Below the pieces are notes generated by a model, which did no database searches, had not been told where the DNA came from, and worked only from the letters and a program-made list of their open reading frames with translations. A DNA stretch of 33,422 bases from positions 1 to 33,422 of the forward strand of contig JABDPT010000015.1 of assembly GCA_013042605.1 (NCBI GenBank). Direction: 5' to 3'. Position 1 is the stretch's first letter; every line of letters begins with the position of its first letter. Below are positions 7,892 to 16,049 of the stretch, piece by piece. The stretch is from Paracoccaceae bacterium. GTDB taxonomy: Bacteria > Pseudomonadota > Alphaproteobacteria > Rhodobacterales > Rhodobacteraceae. The position numbers were made by a program, and so were the translations under genes.

Positions 7892-8966
7892 TCCGGCGCC
7901 CTTTCGCGACAAGCTGGCCGTCTGGCCTGAAATAGAAGCAATCGTCGGGGGTCATGTGGAACTTACACATCTCTCCCACCCGGAATGGGAACACGCCGCG
8001 AGACATGCTCACCCAGATCTCTCCGTTGATCTCGAAGTGGGCGACGCTCTCGGAACCTGAAAGCTCGGTGATCTTAACGGGCCCGTGGATCTCGACAGAG
8101 GCCTGGTCGCTTTTGAACGGGGTGATGTGATGCGGGCGGATCGCAACGGTGAAAGGTCCGTCCGGCAGGGCCGCTACGTCCCCAGCCACCGGCCAGGTGA
8201 TCGATTCGCCCATCCAAATCTCGTCGCCTTTTTTGGTGACCGGCGCAAAGTTGATCGGCGGGTCCGAAAACACCCGCGCCGAGGTCAGATCTGTCGGCAT
8301 GTGATAAATCTCGGTGGTGCGGCCCACTTGCGTGACCCGCCCCTCATGCACCAGCGCCGTCTTGCCACCGAGCAGCAGCGCCTCCGTCGGCTCTGAGGTG
8401 GCGTAGACAACAACGGTGCCGCGTTCGCCCAAGATGTCGGGCAGTTGCTCGCGCAGTTCCTCGCGCAGCTTGTAATCGAGATTGGCGAGCGGTTCGTCGA
8501 GAAAGATCGCCTTTGATTCCTTGACGATGGCGCGGGCCAGCGCACAGCGTTGCTGCTGCCCCCCCGAAAGCTCCTGCGGCCGGCGATCAAGCATCGGGCC
8601 AAGCTGCAGGACGTCCGCGGCCGCACGTACCCGGGTCTCGATATCGCTGCGCGACATTCGCTGGACCCGAAGCGGCGAGGCTATGTTTTCGAAGACGGTC
8701 ATATGCGGGTAGTTAACAAAGAACTGATGCACTAACGCTATCTGCCGCTTTTGCGGCAAAACGCCGGTGACATTCTGACCCTCGACCCAGACCTCGCCGG
8801 TCGTTGGTTTTTCCAAACCCGCCATTAGCTTGATCAGGGTGGATTTGCCAGCGTTCGTGGCGCCCAGCAAGATGTTGAACCCGCCCGCCTCGAATTTCAG
8901 CGACGTCGGGTAGATATGTGTCTCGGCTCCGAGCGTTTTTGTGACGTCGCGAAGCTCAAGCGCCAT
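7884..8966 (-). CDS. glpS: ABC transporter ATP-binding protein, glycerol-type (GlpS-like), altered H-loop
   Basis: This 360-residue MalK-type ATPase is the partner of the GlpT-like subunit. It has a permissive Walker A (GATNAGKST), a canonical signature (LSGGQQQR) and Walker B (AIFLDEPL). At the switch, where 'THDQxEAL' is expected, it reads 'YATSEPTEALLL', so the conserved H-loop histidine is absent. A TOBE-type C-terminal domain follows. The ATG at 8966 has only a weak GGATGA upstream. A strong hairpin at 8998-9021 separates it from the substrate-binding protein gene, a common arrangement that lowers expression of membrane and ATPase genes relative to the binding protein. Confidence 0.88.
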   Translation of the reverse strand: MALELRDVTKTLGAETHIYPTSLKFEAGGFNILLGATNAGKSTLIKLMAGLEKPTTGEVWVEGQNVTGVLPQKRQIALVHQFFVNYPHMTVFENIASPLRVQRMSRSDIETRVRAAADVLQLGPMLDRRPQELSGGQQQRCALARAIVKESKAIFLDEPLANLDYKLREELREQLPDILGERGTVVVYATSEPTEALLLGGKTALVHEGRVTQVGRTTEIYHMPTDLTSARVFSDPPINFAPVTKKGDEIWMGESITWPVAGDVAALPDGPFTVAIRPHHITPFKSDQASVEIHGPVKITELSGSESVAHFEINGEIWVSMSRGVFPFRVGEMCKFHMTPDDCFYFRPDGQLVAKGRRNG

Positions 8967-8997
8967 CTGATGTCATCCGGATTTTAATGGGAAAGAA

Positions 8998-9021
8998 CCG
9001 GGGCACGCACAGGTGCCCCGG
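8998..9021 (-). promoter_or_regulatory. Intercistronic hairpin between binding-protein and ATPase genes
   Basis: A perfect 9-bp inverted repeat (CCGGGGCAC / GTGCCCCGG) with a 6-base loop lies in the 78-base gap between the binding-protein stop (9045) and the GlpS-like start (8966). On the transcribed strand it is followed by a mixed T/C stretch, not a clear U-run. It is therefore more likely a partial terminator or a 3'-end RNA stabiliser for the binding-protein message than a full terminator. Confidence 0.6.
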
Positions 9022-9044
9022 CCTCGTGTTCTCGGCTCAAGCAA

Positions 9045-10778
9045 CTACTGGTTCCAGCGCGCGACGAGTTCTTCGTATTTGACCGTCTCGCCCTGCGGCT
9101 TTTCGTTGTCCAGCTTTGCCTTCGGTGCACCGGGCTGGCCGAGCCAGTATTCGGCGTCACGTTCTTCGTTTAACCGCGGGCCGCAGCCGCCATAAACGCC
9201 CGCCGCTTCGTCCGCCGCCTGCATCCGCGCCATAGTGATGTCCATCTCGCCTGCGAGACGATCCATCGCTTCCTGCGGGGTGAAGGCGCCCGAGTTCACG
9301 TCGCCAATCTGCTGCCACCAGATTTGCGCCAGTTTCGGGTAGTCCGGCACGTTGATACCGGTGGGCGACCATGCCACGCGGTCGGGCGAGCGGTAGAACT
9401 CGACCAGGCCGCCCAGCTTCGGCGCACGCTCGGTAAACGACTCGTGATTCACAGAGCTGTCGCGGATGAAGGTCAGACCCACGTGACTTTTGCGCACGTC
9501 TACGGTCTTGGAAGTGACGAACTGGGCATAAAGCCATGCCGCTTGTGCCCGGTCTTCCGGGGTTGAGTTTAGGAAGGTCCACGATCCCACGTCCTGGTAG
9601 CCAACCTTCTGGCCTTCGGTCCAGTATGGGCCATGCGGGCTGGGCGCCATGCGCCACAGCGGGTTGCCGTCGGCATCGACTGTATTGTTGCCCTCTTCCT
9701 GGCTTTTGACCATGTCGGCGGTGAAGGCGGTGTACCAGAAGATCTGTTGCGCGACGTTGCCTTGGCTAAGCGCAGGCAGCGACTGGTAGAAGTCGTAGCT
9801 CGCCGCGCCCGGAGGCGCGTAGTTACGCAGCCATTCGTCCCATTTGCGGATCGCATAAACCGCTGCCGGGCCGTTTGCCGCGCCGCCGCGGGTGACGGAT
9901 GCGCCCACTGGATTGCAGGTGCCAGCTTCCATGCGGATACCCCATTCATCGACGGGAATACCATTCGGCTCGCCCACATCGCCCGCACCGGCCATCGACA
10001 GCCAGGCGTCTGTCATCCGCCAGCCTAGGTCCGGCGCGCGCTTGCCGTAATCCATGTGACCATAGATCGTGGTACCGTCGATTTCCTTCACGTCATTCGA
10101 GAAGAACTCGGCGATGTCCTCATAGGCCGACCAGTTGACCGGAACGCCCAGATCATAGCCATACTTTTCCTTGAATGCAGCTTGCAGGTCTTCGCGGTCA
10201 AACCAGTCTTTGCGAAACCAGTAGAGGTTCGCGAACTGCTGGTCGGGCAACTGATAGAGCTTGCCATCCGGCCCTGTGGTGAACTGGATGCCCATGAAGT
10301 CTTCGAGATCGAGCGTGGGCGACGTCACGTTGGCCCAGTCGCCCGCGATCTTGTCGCTGAGGGGATAGGCCAGCTGCAAACGCGAATGCGTACCGATCAG
10401 GTCGCTGTCGTTGACGTAAGCATCATAGAGGTTGCGCTGTGTTTGCATCTGGGTCTGAACCGCCTGCACGACTTCGCCCTCACCCAGGATCTGGTGGTTC
10501 ACCTTAATCCCCGTAATCTCCTCGAACGCCTTGGTAAGCACCTCGGATTCGTAGCTGTGCGTCGGAATGCCCTCCGACAGCACGTTGACTTCCATGCCCG
10601 CAAACGGTGCGGCGGCATCGATGAACCACTGCATCTCGGCCTTCTGTTCGTCAACCGACAGCACCGAGGGCTGGAACTCGTCGTTGATCCACCTCTCGGC
10701 AGCGGCCATGTCGGCCAGCGCTGGTGCGCCAGCAAACAAGGCAATCGCGGCCGTCGCGCCACATAAATGATTTCTCAT
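9045..10778 (-). CDS. glpV: ABC transporter substrate-binding protein, glycerol-type (GlpV-like)
   Basis: A large (577 residues) periplasmic binding protein. An N-terminal signal peptide (MRNHLCGATAAIALFAGAPALA, probable cleavage before DMAAAERW) is followed by a family-1/UgpB-like extracellular fold: 'LTKAFEEITGIKVNHQILGE', 'GPDGKLYQLPDQQFANLYWFRKDWF', 'YPKLAQIWWQQIGDV'. Length and motifs fit the GlpV group, longer than usual sugar-binding proteins because of extra N- and C-terminal parts. It captures glycerol or a related polyol; an altered ligand such as a sulfonated C3 polyol cannot be excluded. The start has an excellent ribosome-binding site (GGGAGG). The 102-base gap upstream contains a small hairpin (10833-10839 with 10848-10855). 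Confidence 0.88.
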   Translation of the reverse strand: MRNHLCGATAAIALFAGAPALADMAAAERWINDEFQPSVLSVDEQKAEMQWFIDAAAPFAGMEVNVLSEGIPTHSYESEVLTKAFEEITGIKVNHQILGEGEVVQAVQTQMQTQRNLYDAYVNDSDLIGTHSRLQLAYPLSDKIAGDWANVTSPTLDLEDFMGIQFTTGPDGKLYQLPDQQFANLYWFRKDWFDREDLQAAFKEKYGYDLGVPVNWSAYEDIAEFFSNDVKEIDGTTIYGHMDYGKRAPDLGWRMTDAWLSMAGAGDVGEPNGIPVDEWGIRMEAGTCNPVGASVTRGGAANGPAAVYAIRKWDEWLRNYAPPGAASYDFYQSLPALSQGNVAQQIFWYTAFTADMVKSQEEGNNTVDADGNPLWRMAPSPHGPYWTEGQKVGYQDVGSWTFLNSTPEDRAQAAWLYAQFVTSKTVDVRKSHVGLTFIRDSSVNHESFTERAPKLGGLVEFYRSPDRVAWSPTGINVPDYPKLAQIWWQQIGDVNSGAFTPQEAMDRLAGEMDITMARMQAADEAAGVYGGCGPRLNEERDAEYWLGQPGAPKAKLDNEKPQGETVKYEELVARWNQ

Positions 10779-10880
10779 ACTATTCCTCCCTTTTTTGACG
10801 TTCTTCTTTTAGTCTCAAGGCCCAAATCTTTCGGTACGCCAAAGACAGCGATACCAGTCTTTCTCACTGACGTGCGCAAG

Positions 10881-12161
10881 TCAACGCGCGTTGATTGACC
10901 CGGCGGCCGCCTGAACGGCCCCGTAGGCGGTCGCAATGGCCAGGCCCGCGCCGCAGCGCTGGCGGACCCAGTCCTGATGCGCCAGTACCACGCCGGCCGC
11001 GAACAATCGGTCGCTGGCCGGCACTCCGTCTGGTCCAAGCGGGCGGAATGCGGCGTCGATCTCGATACCGGCTTTGTTGACGGGATAGCCCGCCGGATCG
11101 AGATATTCCGCGCTGAACCATCCGTCCCGCGTTTCCGGCTGGCGGACGGGCAGATTTAACACCGTCTCTTTTACGCGGTAACGGTCGGATTTCAGGCCAC
11201 CAGAGAGGAAACGTCCGCTGGCGAGCACGGCAGCGGAGGCCTCAATCCTCAAATCGTCCAGCGCGCCTTGCACGGTCAGATCGACGCCGGTCGACCTCAG
11301 GATGGCCTCGGACACTTTGTTCTGAGGCTCTAGCAGCACGCCGCGCCGGGGCAATTCGCGCTCGAAGGCTTCGCGCAAACGGATGCCCGGAACACCGGGT
11401 GGGATCGTCGGGATCTCGAAAAGGGTAGCCCCGGTCAGCTGCTCCAGGCGGGCGCGGACGCGGTCGGGCGCCTGCAGTCCCAGGATCGCGGGTAGCCCGA
11501 TGGTTTCGGCGCCATTCAGGAGCGGTTGGATCAGATCAGCCAGTTGCTCTTGCGCCACCGGCGTTTCCAGCGTGCGGGCCATCACCTCGGGAAAAACCGG
11601 TCGCGCCTCGAGGCCCGGAAAGACCAGTCGGGCGGGCCTGAGACCGGGCCAAACAGAGGCCATGTTGGTGCAGAACTCGGTGGCACTAAAACCTTGGAGA
11701 CCCTCGAAATCGATGATTAGTGCGGGTGCGCGTCGATGCAGTGCGTCGCTCCCCGGCAGCATGGTGTCGGGGAGCGAAAGGGTCGGTTTCGTCGTCCCAT
11801 ACGGCAGCAGTGCGGACACGTTCCTGTCGCCCGGCGCGGTGTATCCAAGACCCATTTCGCCCAAGAGCCGGACAAACCGGTCAAACGCCGTCCGAATGTC
11901 GTGGTTTGTCATGCGTGCCAAGGGATGGCACGCGTCGGTGCTGCGCAATGCGTCCAGGCCGGACCAGGGATCGTCCAGCACCCGTCCGTCTAGCACTCCG
12001 AGCAAATCGATATAGCCGGTGGTGTAGGCCATTGCGCCGGAGTGACCGATCTGGGCGACCGTCAGCCCCAGATCGCGGGCGAAGATGCTGGCGGCGCAGC
12101 CAGCGATCCCGGTGCCGATCACCGCCAGATCGGCCGTGACGTGTCGGGTGTGGCGCTTCAT
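10881..12161 (-). CDS. glpB: Glycerol-3-phosphate dehydrogenase subunit B-like flavoprotein
   Basis: A 426-residue protein matching anaerobic glycerol-3-phosphate dehydrogenase subunit GlpB. An N-terminal dinucleotide-binding motif (ADLAVIGTGIAGCAASIFARDLG, about 10-32) is followed by 'YTTGYIDLLG' and 'ALLPYGTTKPTLSLPDTML', and it ends 'QDWVRQRCGAGLAIATAYGA'. In E. coli GlpB is the FMN-type subunit linking the GlpA dehydrogenase to GlpC and menaquinone. Here it overlaps the GlpA-like gene (ATGA), is transcribed with it, and precedes the transporter genes. Gene order (iron-sulfur subunit, then A, then B) differs from the E. coli glpABC order. The physiological substrate is inferred from family only. 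Confidence 0.85.
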   Translation of the reverse strand: MKRHTRHVTADLAVIGTGIAGCAASIFARDLGLTVAQIGHSGAMAYTTGYIDLLGVLDGRVLDDPWSGLDALRSTDACHPLARMTNHDIRTAFDRFVRLLGEMGLGYTAPGDRNVSALLPYGTTKPTLSLPDTMLPGSDALHRRAPALIIDFEGLQGFSATEFCTNMASVWPGLRPARLVFPGLEARPVFPEVMARTLETPVAQEQLADLIQPLLNGAETIGLPAILGLQAPDRVRARLEQLTGATLFEIPTIPPGVPGIRLREAFERELPRRGVLLEPQNKVSEAILRSTGVDLTVQGALDDLRIEASAAVLASGRFLSGGLKSDRYRVKETVLNLPVRQPETRDGWFSAEYLDPAGYPVNKAGIEIDAAFRPLGPDGVPASDRLFAAGVVLAHQDWVRQRCGAGLAIATAYGAVQAAAGSINAR

Positions 12162-13750
12162 TCTGGCTCGCCCGTTGTGCTGGAGCCCATCAGATCAAGT
12201 CCGGCCAGACCGCAATGCAGGATTTCCGCCAGCTCCGCCTGCGGCAGTTGCGCCCCCCACAGCACCGGACGGACGCCGCGATAACGCTCGGCCAAGAATG
12301 CGCGCATCAACTCCAAGCCTCCGCGGCTGTCATAGACGCCGGTATCGTAAAGATGCGAAGTGACTCGCATGGCGCAAAACGCCCCCTGGCAAGCGCCCTT
12401 TCCGATGCGGCTGCGTTGGGCGATCGCCTTGAGGCTCATATGCGACTCCGCCCCCGGCGCATCTGCGGTGATATCATCGACCGCGGACTGCGCGACCATC
12501 TCGCATTCGCACATGATCATGTCGGACGGGTCGGCGCGCCGGTACCAGTCGCGCGCGGCCAATCCAGGTTCGGTCCAGCGGATCGCATCTCCCTGGGGCA
12601 AAGGCGTGGTGGAGGTCGTGCTGGCAGCTGTGTTGCCAAGCCGCGCCGCGACCAGGTCAGCAGTTTTCTCGGCCATCAACCGAAAGGTCGTCAACTTACC
12701 ACCAGCAATCGTCACGAAATTCTTCAGCCCCTGGTCTTCGTGGTCAAACAGCAGGAACCGGCGGCTGGCGCGCCGGGCGTTGCCGCCAGCATCGGGCGCC
12801 GCGAGCAGAGGCCGCACCCCGGAAAACGCCCGGATGAAACGCGTGGTTTCCAGCACCGGCAACATTTGCGTGCCCTCTGCGAGGATGTGATCGATCTCGG
12901 CCACGGTCGGACGATTGTCCTCGATCCTCGGTACGGTCACCGATGACGTACCAAGAAGCGACACCGTGCCGCCTGGCGCCAAGATGTCGCCGTCACCCGG
13001 CACGCGCAGGCGGTTGATCACGCCCTTGCTGATCCGGGTGTTGCTCACTAGAAGGGTGCCCTTTGAATAGAGCAGCTTGACATCGGAACAGCCTGCACGC
13101 TGCGCGATGTCCATCGTCGAGGCACCGCCTGCATTGATCACCTGCCGCGCCCGAATTCTGGTCTCGGCACCGGTCCGGAGATCGCGGCACATCGCCATTT
13201 CGATGACGCCGTTCGCGATCTCGAAGACATCAACGGCGGTGTGGGGCAGATACGCGCTGTCGCCCAGATGAATCGCGTGATCGACATGTCCCAAGACAAG
13301 GGCGAAAGGGTCGATGGTGGCATCGGGAACCGCATAGGCGGCGATCACCGTTCCGGGCAGCGCCGGTTCCCGCGTGCGGGCGGCGTCAGTAGAGAGCTCT
13401 TTGCAGGGGAGACCGGCGTCCCGGCAATGATCGGGAAACCGCCGCGCAAAGGTCTCGTCGTCCCACTCGACCGCCACGAACATCCCGCCACAGTCGTCGA
13501 TACAATGTGGCGCAATCCGCTTGAGAATATCCGCCTCGCGATGGCATTCCGCGGCCGTTCGGGTATCTGCCGATACATAGCGCCCGCCGCTGTGCAACAA
13601 GCCGTGATTGCCCCCCGACGCACCTGCATTCAGGTCGCTGCGGTCGATCAGGATGCTGCTGATCCCACGCAGCGCCAGGTCGCGCATGACGCCGGCGCCT
13701 GTAGCGCCAGCGCCAATGATAAGGACGTCGGTCTCACGCAAGCTTGTCAT
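12158..13750 (-). CDS. glpA: FAD-dependent glycerol-3-phosphate dehydrogenase subunit A-like
   Basis: A 530-residue GlpA-type enzyme. An N-terminal FAD-binding motif (DVLIIGAGATGAGVMRDLALRG, about 8-29) leads into 'ASGGNHGLLHSGGRYV', 'GVRPLLA' and 'TIAGGKLTTFRLMAEKTADL', all typical of FAD glycerol-3-phosphate dehydrogenases. A C-terminal BFD-like [2Fe-2S] domain carries CEC near 'MIMCECEMV' and CxxxxC in 'GKGACQGAFC'. It oxidises glycerol 3-phosphate to dihydroxyacetone phosphate in known relatives. ATGA overlaps on both sides couple it to the iron-sulfur gene and to GlpB. There is no glycerol kinase gene in the window, so the phosphorylated substrate would have to come from elsewhere, or the true substrate may be a different G3P-like molecule. 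Confidence 0.87.
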   Translation of the reverse strand: MTSLRETDVLIIGAGATGAGVMRDLALRGISSILIDRSDLNAGASGGNHGLLHSGGRYVSADTRTAAECHREADILKRIAPHCIDDCGGMFVAVEWDDETFARRFPDHCRDAGLPCKELSTDAARTREPALPGTVIAAYAVPDATIDPFALVLGHVDHAIHLGDSAYLPHTAVDVFEIANGVIEMAMCRDLRTGAETRIRARQVINAGGASTMDIAQRAGCSDVKLLYSKGTLLVSNTRISKGVINRLRVPGDGDILAPGGTVSLLGTSSVTVPRIEDNRPTVAEIDHILAEGTQMLPVLETTRFIRAFSGVRPLLAAPDAGGNARRASRRFLLFDHEDQGLKNFVTIAGGKLTTFRLMAEKTADLVAARLGNTAASTTSTTPLPQGDAIRWTEPGLAARDWYRRADPSDMIMCECEMVAQSAVDDITADAPGAESHMSLKAIAQRSRIGKGACQGAFCAMRVTSHLYDTGVYDSRGGLELMRAFLAERYRGVRPVLWGAQLPQAELAEILHCGLAGLDLMGSSTTGEPE

Positions 13751-15045
13751 TGCGGATCGGGAAGGCCGATGGCGGCGAGCTCTGGCCCAAGGTATTTCCG
13801 CTCATCCGGCCCCAGGATGCCGAGCGAGATGCAGATCAGTGTCCAGAGATGTGTCACATGATAGGCGCCACCGTAATGCGCGCCGATGTCGTCGATCTGC
13901 GAATGGCAGTTGTGGCAGGGCGTCAGCACGTAGTCGGCCTTGGTGGTCACGATCTGGTCGAACTTGCGCTTGCCATAAGCCCGGCGCTCTTTCGACATCC
14001 CAGCCTGTAGAAATCCGCCGCCGCCGCCGCAGCAATAATTCGCGCTGCGGCAGGGCTGCATGTCGACGAAATTGTCCTTGCCGACCAACGTCTCGACCAC
14101 GAAGCGCAAATCGTCGGCCGCCGTATCGCCCAACGACTTCCGTACCAGCTGGCACGGGTCCTGCACGGTGAATTTGAGGTTGTCCACGTTCCAGTCGGAA
14201 TTGACCGGCAGTTTGCCCTCACGGATCCACTGGGCATAAAGGCTGACCATGCTGGCGGGCTCGAAATTGGCCTCTAGCCCGAACCTGTCGATCCCTTTCC
14301 AGAGCGTGTAGAACGAATGGCCGCATTCGGTATTGACCCAGATCTCGGCGCCGAGGTCGTTGATCGCATCGACGCGCGTCTTGACCATGTCACGCCATGC
14401 TTCGTCGTCGCCCGAGAACATGCAGAAATTCTCTGCCGCCCAGCCCTTTGAGGCATAAGTCCAGTCTGCGCCGACATAGTCGAAGATCTTCCAGATCGGC
14501 GCCATTTCCTCGGGCTCGACGGCGGGTTCACGCGAATTCTGGTTGATAATAAATTTAGCACCAGGCTTGTCGATCCGCACCTCGATCTCGGCGAACCGGG
14601 GATCGTTCTGGCGCAGTTCATCGGCTGTTTCCTCGACGATCTCGACGAAATCCTCTGACCGAAGGCCAATTGCACTGGTGCTTTCGTCCAGCATCTGCGC
14701 CGCACAGGACCGGACGATTCCCTTGGGCTTGTCTTCCTTCGCCCAGTTGCTTCGCGAAGCACCTACTAGCAACGACACGTCGATCCCCATCGGGCAGATA
14801 TAGGCGCACCGTTTGCACTGGGTGCAGGCCCAGACCCAGGGCGTTGTCGAGAGCTCCTCGTTCATGCCGAGCATCGCCATGTTAATGAACCGCCGCGGAT
14901 CCATGCCAAACATCCCCGACGCCGGGCAACCCGACGCACAAAGCCCGCAGCCAACGCAGGCGTCGTAACTGGCCCCCTCTGGCAAGAGCGCACGCGCCGT
15001 CGCGAGGAAGTCGATCGTGGCGGTTTCGGCGGATTTCTTCAACAT
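13747..15045 (-). CDS. HdrD/DsrK-like iron-sulfur subunit in the GlpC position
   Basis: A 432-residue soluble iron-sulfur protein. Two N-terminal [4Fe-4S] motifs are clear: 'CVGCGLCASGCP' (about 29-40) and 'CTQCKRCAYICP' (about 74-85). One complete CCG (heterodisulfide-reductase-type) motif follows: 'DPCQLVRKS', 'CRSANYCCGGGGGF' and 'TPCHNCHSQ'. The first CCG copy is altered and contains 'TECGHSFYT', a form I associate with DsrK/TmcB-type proteins rather than E. coli GlpC, which has two full CCG motifs. It should pass electrons between the GlpAB flavoproteins and a partner. HdrD/DsrK-family proteins act on thiol/disulfide substrates including DsrC, and a DsrC gene lies 1 kb away. GAGG precedes the ATG. 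It is the first gene of the minus-strand operon. Confidence 0.8.
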   Translation of the reverse strand: MLKKSAETATIDFLATARALLPEGASYDACVGCGLCASGCPASGMFGMDPRRFINMAMLGMNEELSTTPWVWACTQCKRCAYICPMGIDVSLLVGASRSNWAKEDKPKGIVRSCAAQMLDESTSAIGLRSEDFVEIVEETADELRQNDPRFAEIEVRIDKPGAKFIINQNSREPAVEPEEMAPIWKIFDYVGADWTYASKGWAAENFCMFSGDDEAWRDMVKTRVDAINDLGAEIWVNTECGHSFYTLWKGIDRFGLEANFEPASMVSLYAQWIREGKLPVNSDWNVDNLKFTVQDPCQLVRKSLGDTAADDLRFVVETLVGKDNFVDMQPCRSANYCCGGGGGFLQAGMSKERRAYGKRKFDQIVTTKADYVLTPCHNCHSQIDDIGAHYGGAYHVTHLWTLICISLGILGPDERKYLGPELAAIGLPDPQ

Positions 15046-15226
15046 GGTGATCCTCTACGCGTCGCCTGCGGATCCTACAGACCCAGTGGCACTGCGTTGT
15101 TGACACGGATCAAGGCACGAACCGGGGCAACCATGCATTATGCAATCGACGGGACCGAGCCAGCCGAGGGCCGGGTTTGGGGGGCGTATGCGGTTGGCGC
15201 GGCCCACAAGTGGAGGAGTGGGACGA
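15046..15226. promoter_or_regulatory. Divergent promoter region between the iron-sulfur operon and the dsrE2-like gene
   Basis: This 181-base gap separates two divergent start codons. It holds a perfect FNR-type palindrome (15100-15113) and the strong GGAGGAG ribosome-binding site of the plus-strand gene (15212-15218). No clear -35/-10 pair was assigned. Co-regulation of both transcripts is the simplest reading. Confidence 0.6.
15100..15113. promoter_or_regulatory. FNR/FnrL-type binding site
   Basis: TTGAC-ACGG-ATCAA matches the FNR consensus TTGAY-N4-RTCAA at all ten specified positions on both strands. It lies 55 bases upstream of the iron-sulfur gene start and about 113 bases upstream of the dsrE2-like start, so it could activate either or both under low oxygen. 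Site recognition is by consensus only. Confidence 0.65.
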
Positions 15227-15730
15227 ATGCTTGACGAGAACGATCTTGGCAATGCCAAGCAGATGACAATCATCGTGACGAAAGGCTCGCTCGACTGGGC
15301 CTATCCGCCGTTCATTCTGGGCACCACCGCCGCCGCCATGGACGTGGACGTGACCATGTTTTTCACTTTCTACGGCCTTCCGCTGTTGAAGAAAGATCTC
15401 AACCTCAAGCTCACCACACTCGGCAACGCCGCCATGGAAATGCCGATGATGGGCACCCACATCGCGATGCCCAACATCGTCGGCGCGCTTCCGGGCGTCG
15501 ACGCGGCTGCCGCAAAGATGATGAAGAACCTGATCAAGAAGAAGGGTGTTGCCTCGATCGAAGAGCTGCGTGAGGCGGCCATCGAATCCGAGATCAAGCT
15601 GATCGGCTGCCAGATGACGCTCGATCTGTTCGAGTACGAACGCGACGAGATGATCGACGAGATGGAGATCGGTGGCGCTGCGACCTACATGGCCAAGGCG
15701 TTGAAATCCGATATCAACCTGTTCATCTGA
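15227..15730 (+). CDS. DsrE2-like (DsrE/DsrF/DrsH-like family) sulfur-transfer protein
   Basis: A 167-residue protein beginning MLDENDLGNAKQMTIIVTKG, preceded by a strong GGAGGAG site with 8-base spacing. The open frame extends 29 codons upstream but lacks comparable signals. Features of the DsrE2/DrsE_2 family are the N-terminal beta-strand then 'SLDWAYPPFILGTTAAAMDVDVTMFFTFYGL', and the conserved cysteine in 'IKLIGCQMTLDLF'. Members accept and pass persulfide sulfur, often with TusA and rhodanese. Many DsrE2 proteins are membrane-associated; the segment 'TTAAAMDVDVTMFFTFYGLPLL' is hydrophobic but not clearly transmembrane. It is followed after 32 bases by tusA and probably co-transcribed with it. 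Confidence 0.85.
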   Translation: MLDENDLGNAKQMTIIVTKGSLDWAYPPFILGTTAAAMDVDVTMFFTFYGLPLLKKDLNLKLTTLGNAAMEMPMMGTHIAMPNIVGALPGVDAAAAKMMKNLIKKKGVASIEELREAAIESEIKLIGCQMTLDLFEYERDEMIDEMEIGGAATYMAKALKSDINLFI

Positions 15731-15762
15731 CCGCGTCAGGGCATTCCAGAGGAGGACCGCAG

Positions 15763-15987
15763 ATGGCCGACCAGACACTCGATGCAAAGGGGCTGAACTG
15801 CCCACTGCCGATCCTGCGGGCCAAGAAAGCGCTTAAGGGGATGGAGGCAGGCCAGGTTTTGGAGGTGCAGGCCACCGACCCCGGGTCAGTCGCGGATTTC
15901 GCGGCGTTCTGCAGCCACACGGGAAACGAACTGCTCAGCTCATCGAGCGAAGGCGATATCTACAGGTTCGAGATCAAACGCAGTTGA
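15763..15987 (+). CDS. tusA: TusA-family sulfur-carrier protein
   Basis: A 74-residue protein with the defining CPxP motif at the end of strand 1 ('GLNCPLPILRAKKALKGM'), so the persulfide-carrying cysteine is Cys13. The rest ('AGQVLEVQATDPGSVADFAAFC') matches the TusA two-layer fold. It shuttles sulfane sulfur between DsrE-type proteins and acceptors such as DsrC or tRNA-thiolation enzymes. The location beside dsrE2 and dsrEFHC points to a dedicated sulfur-trafficking role rather than tRNA modification. The ribosome-binding site GAGGAGG is strong. It converges on dsrC with 62 bases between stops. Confidence 0.93.
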   Translation: MADQTLDAKGLNCPLPILRAKKALKGMEAGQVLEVQATDPGSVADFAAFCSHTGNELLSSSSEGDIYRFEIKRS

Positions 15988-16049
15988 TCAGACCAACACA
16001 CCTGCCGTCAGCGCGGCTGGGTCCGGTGGCTTTCTGACTGCAACAGCGC

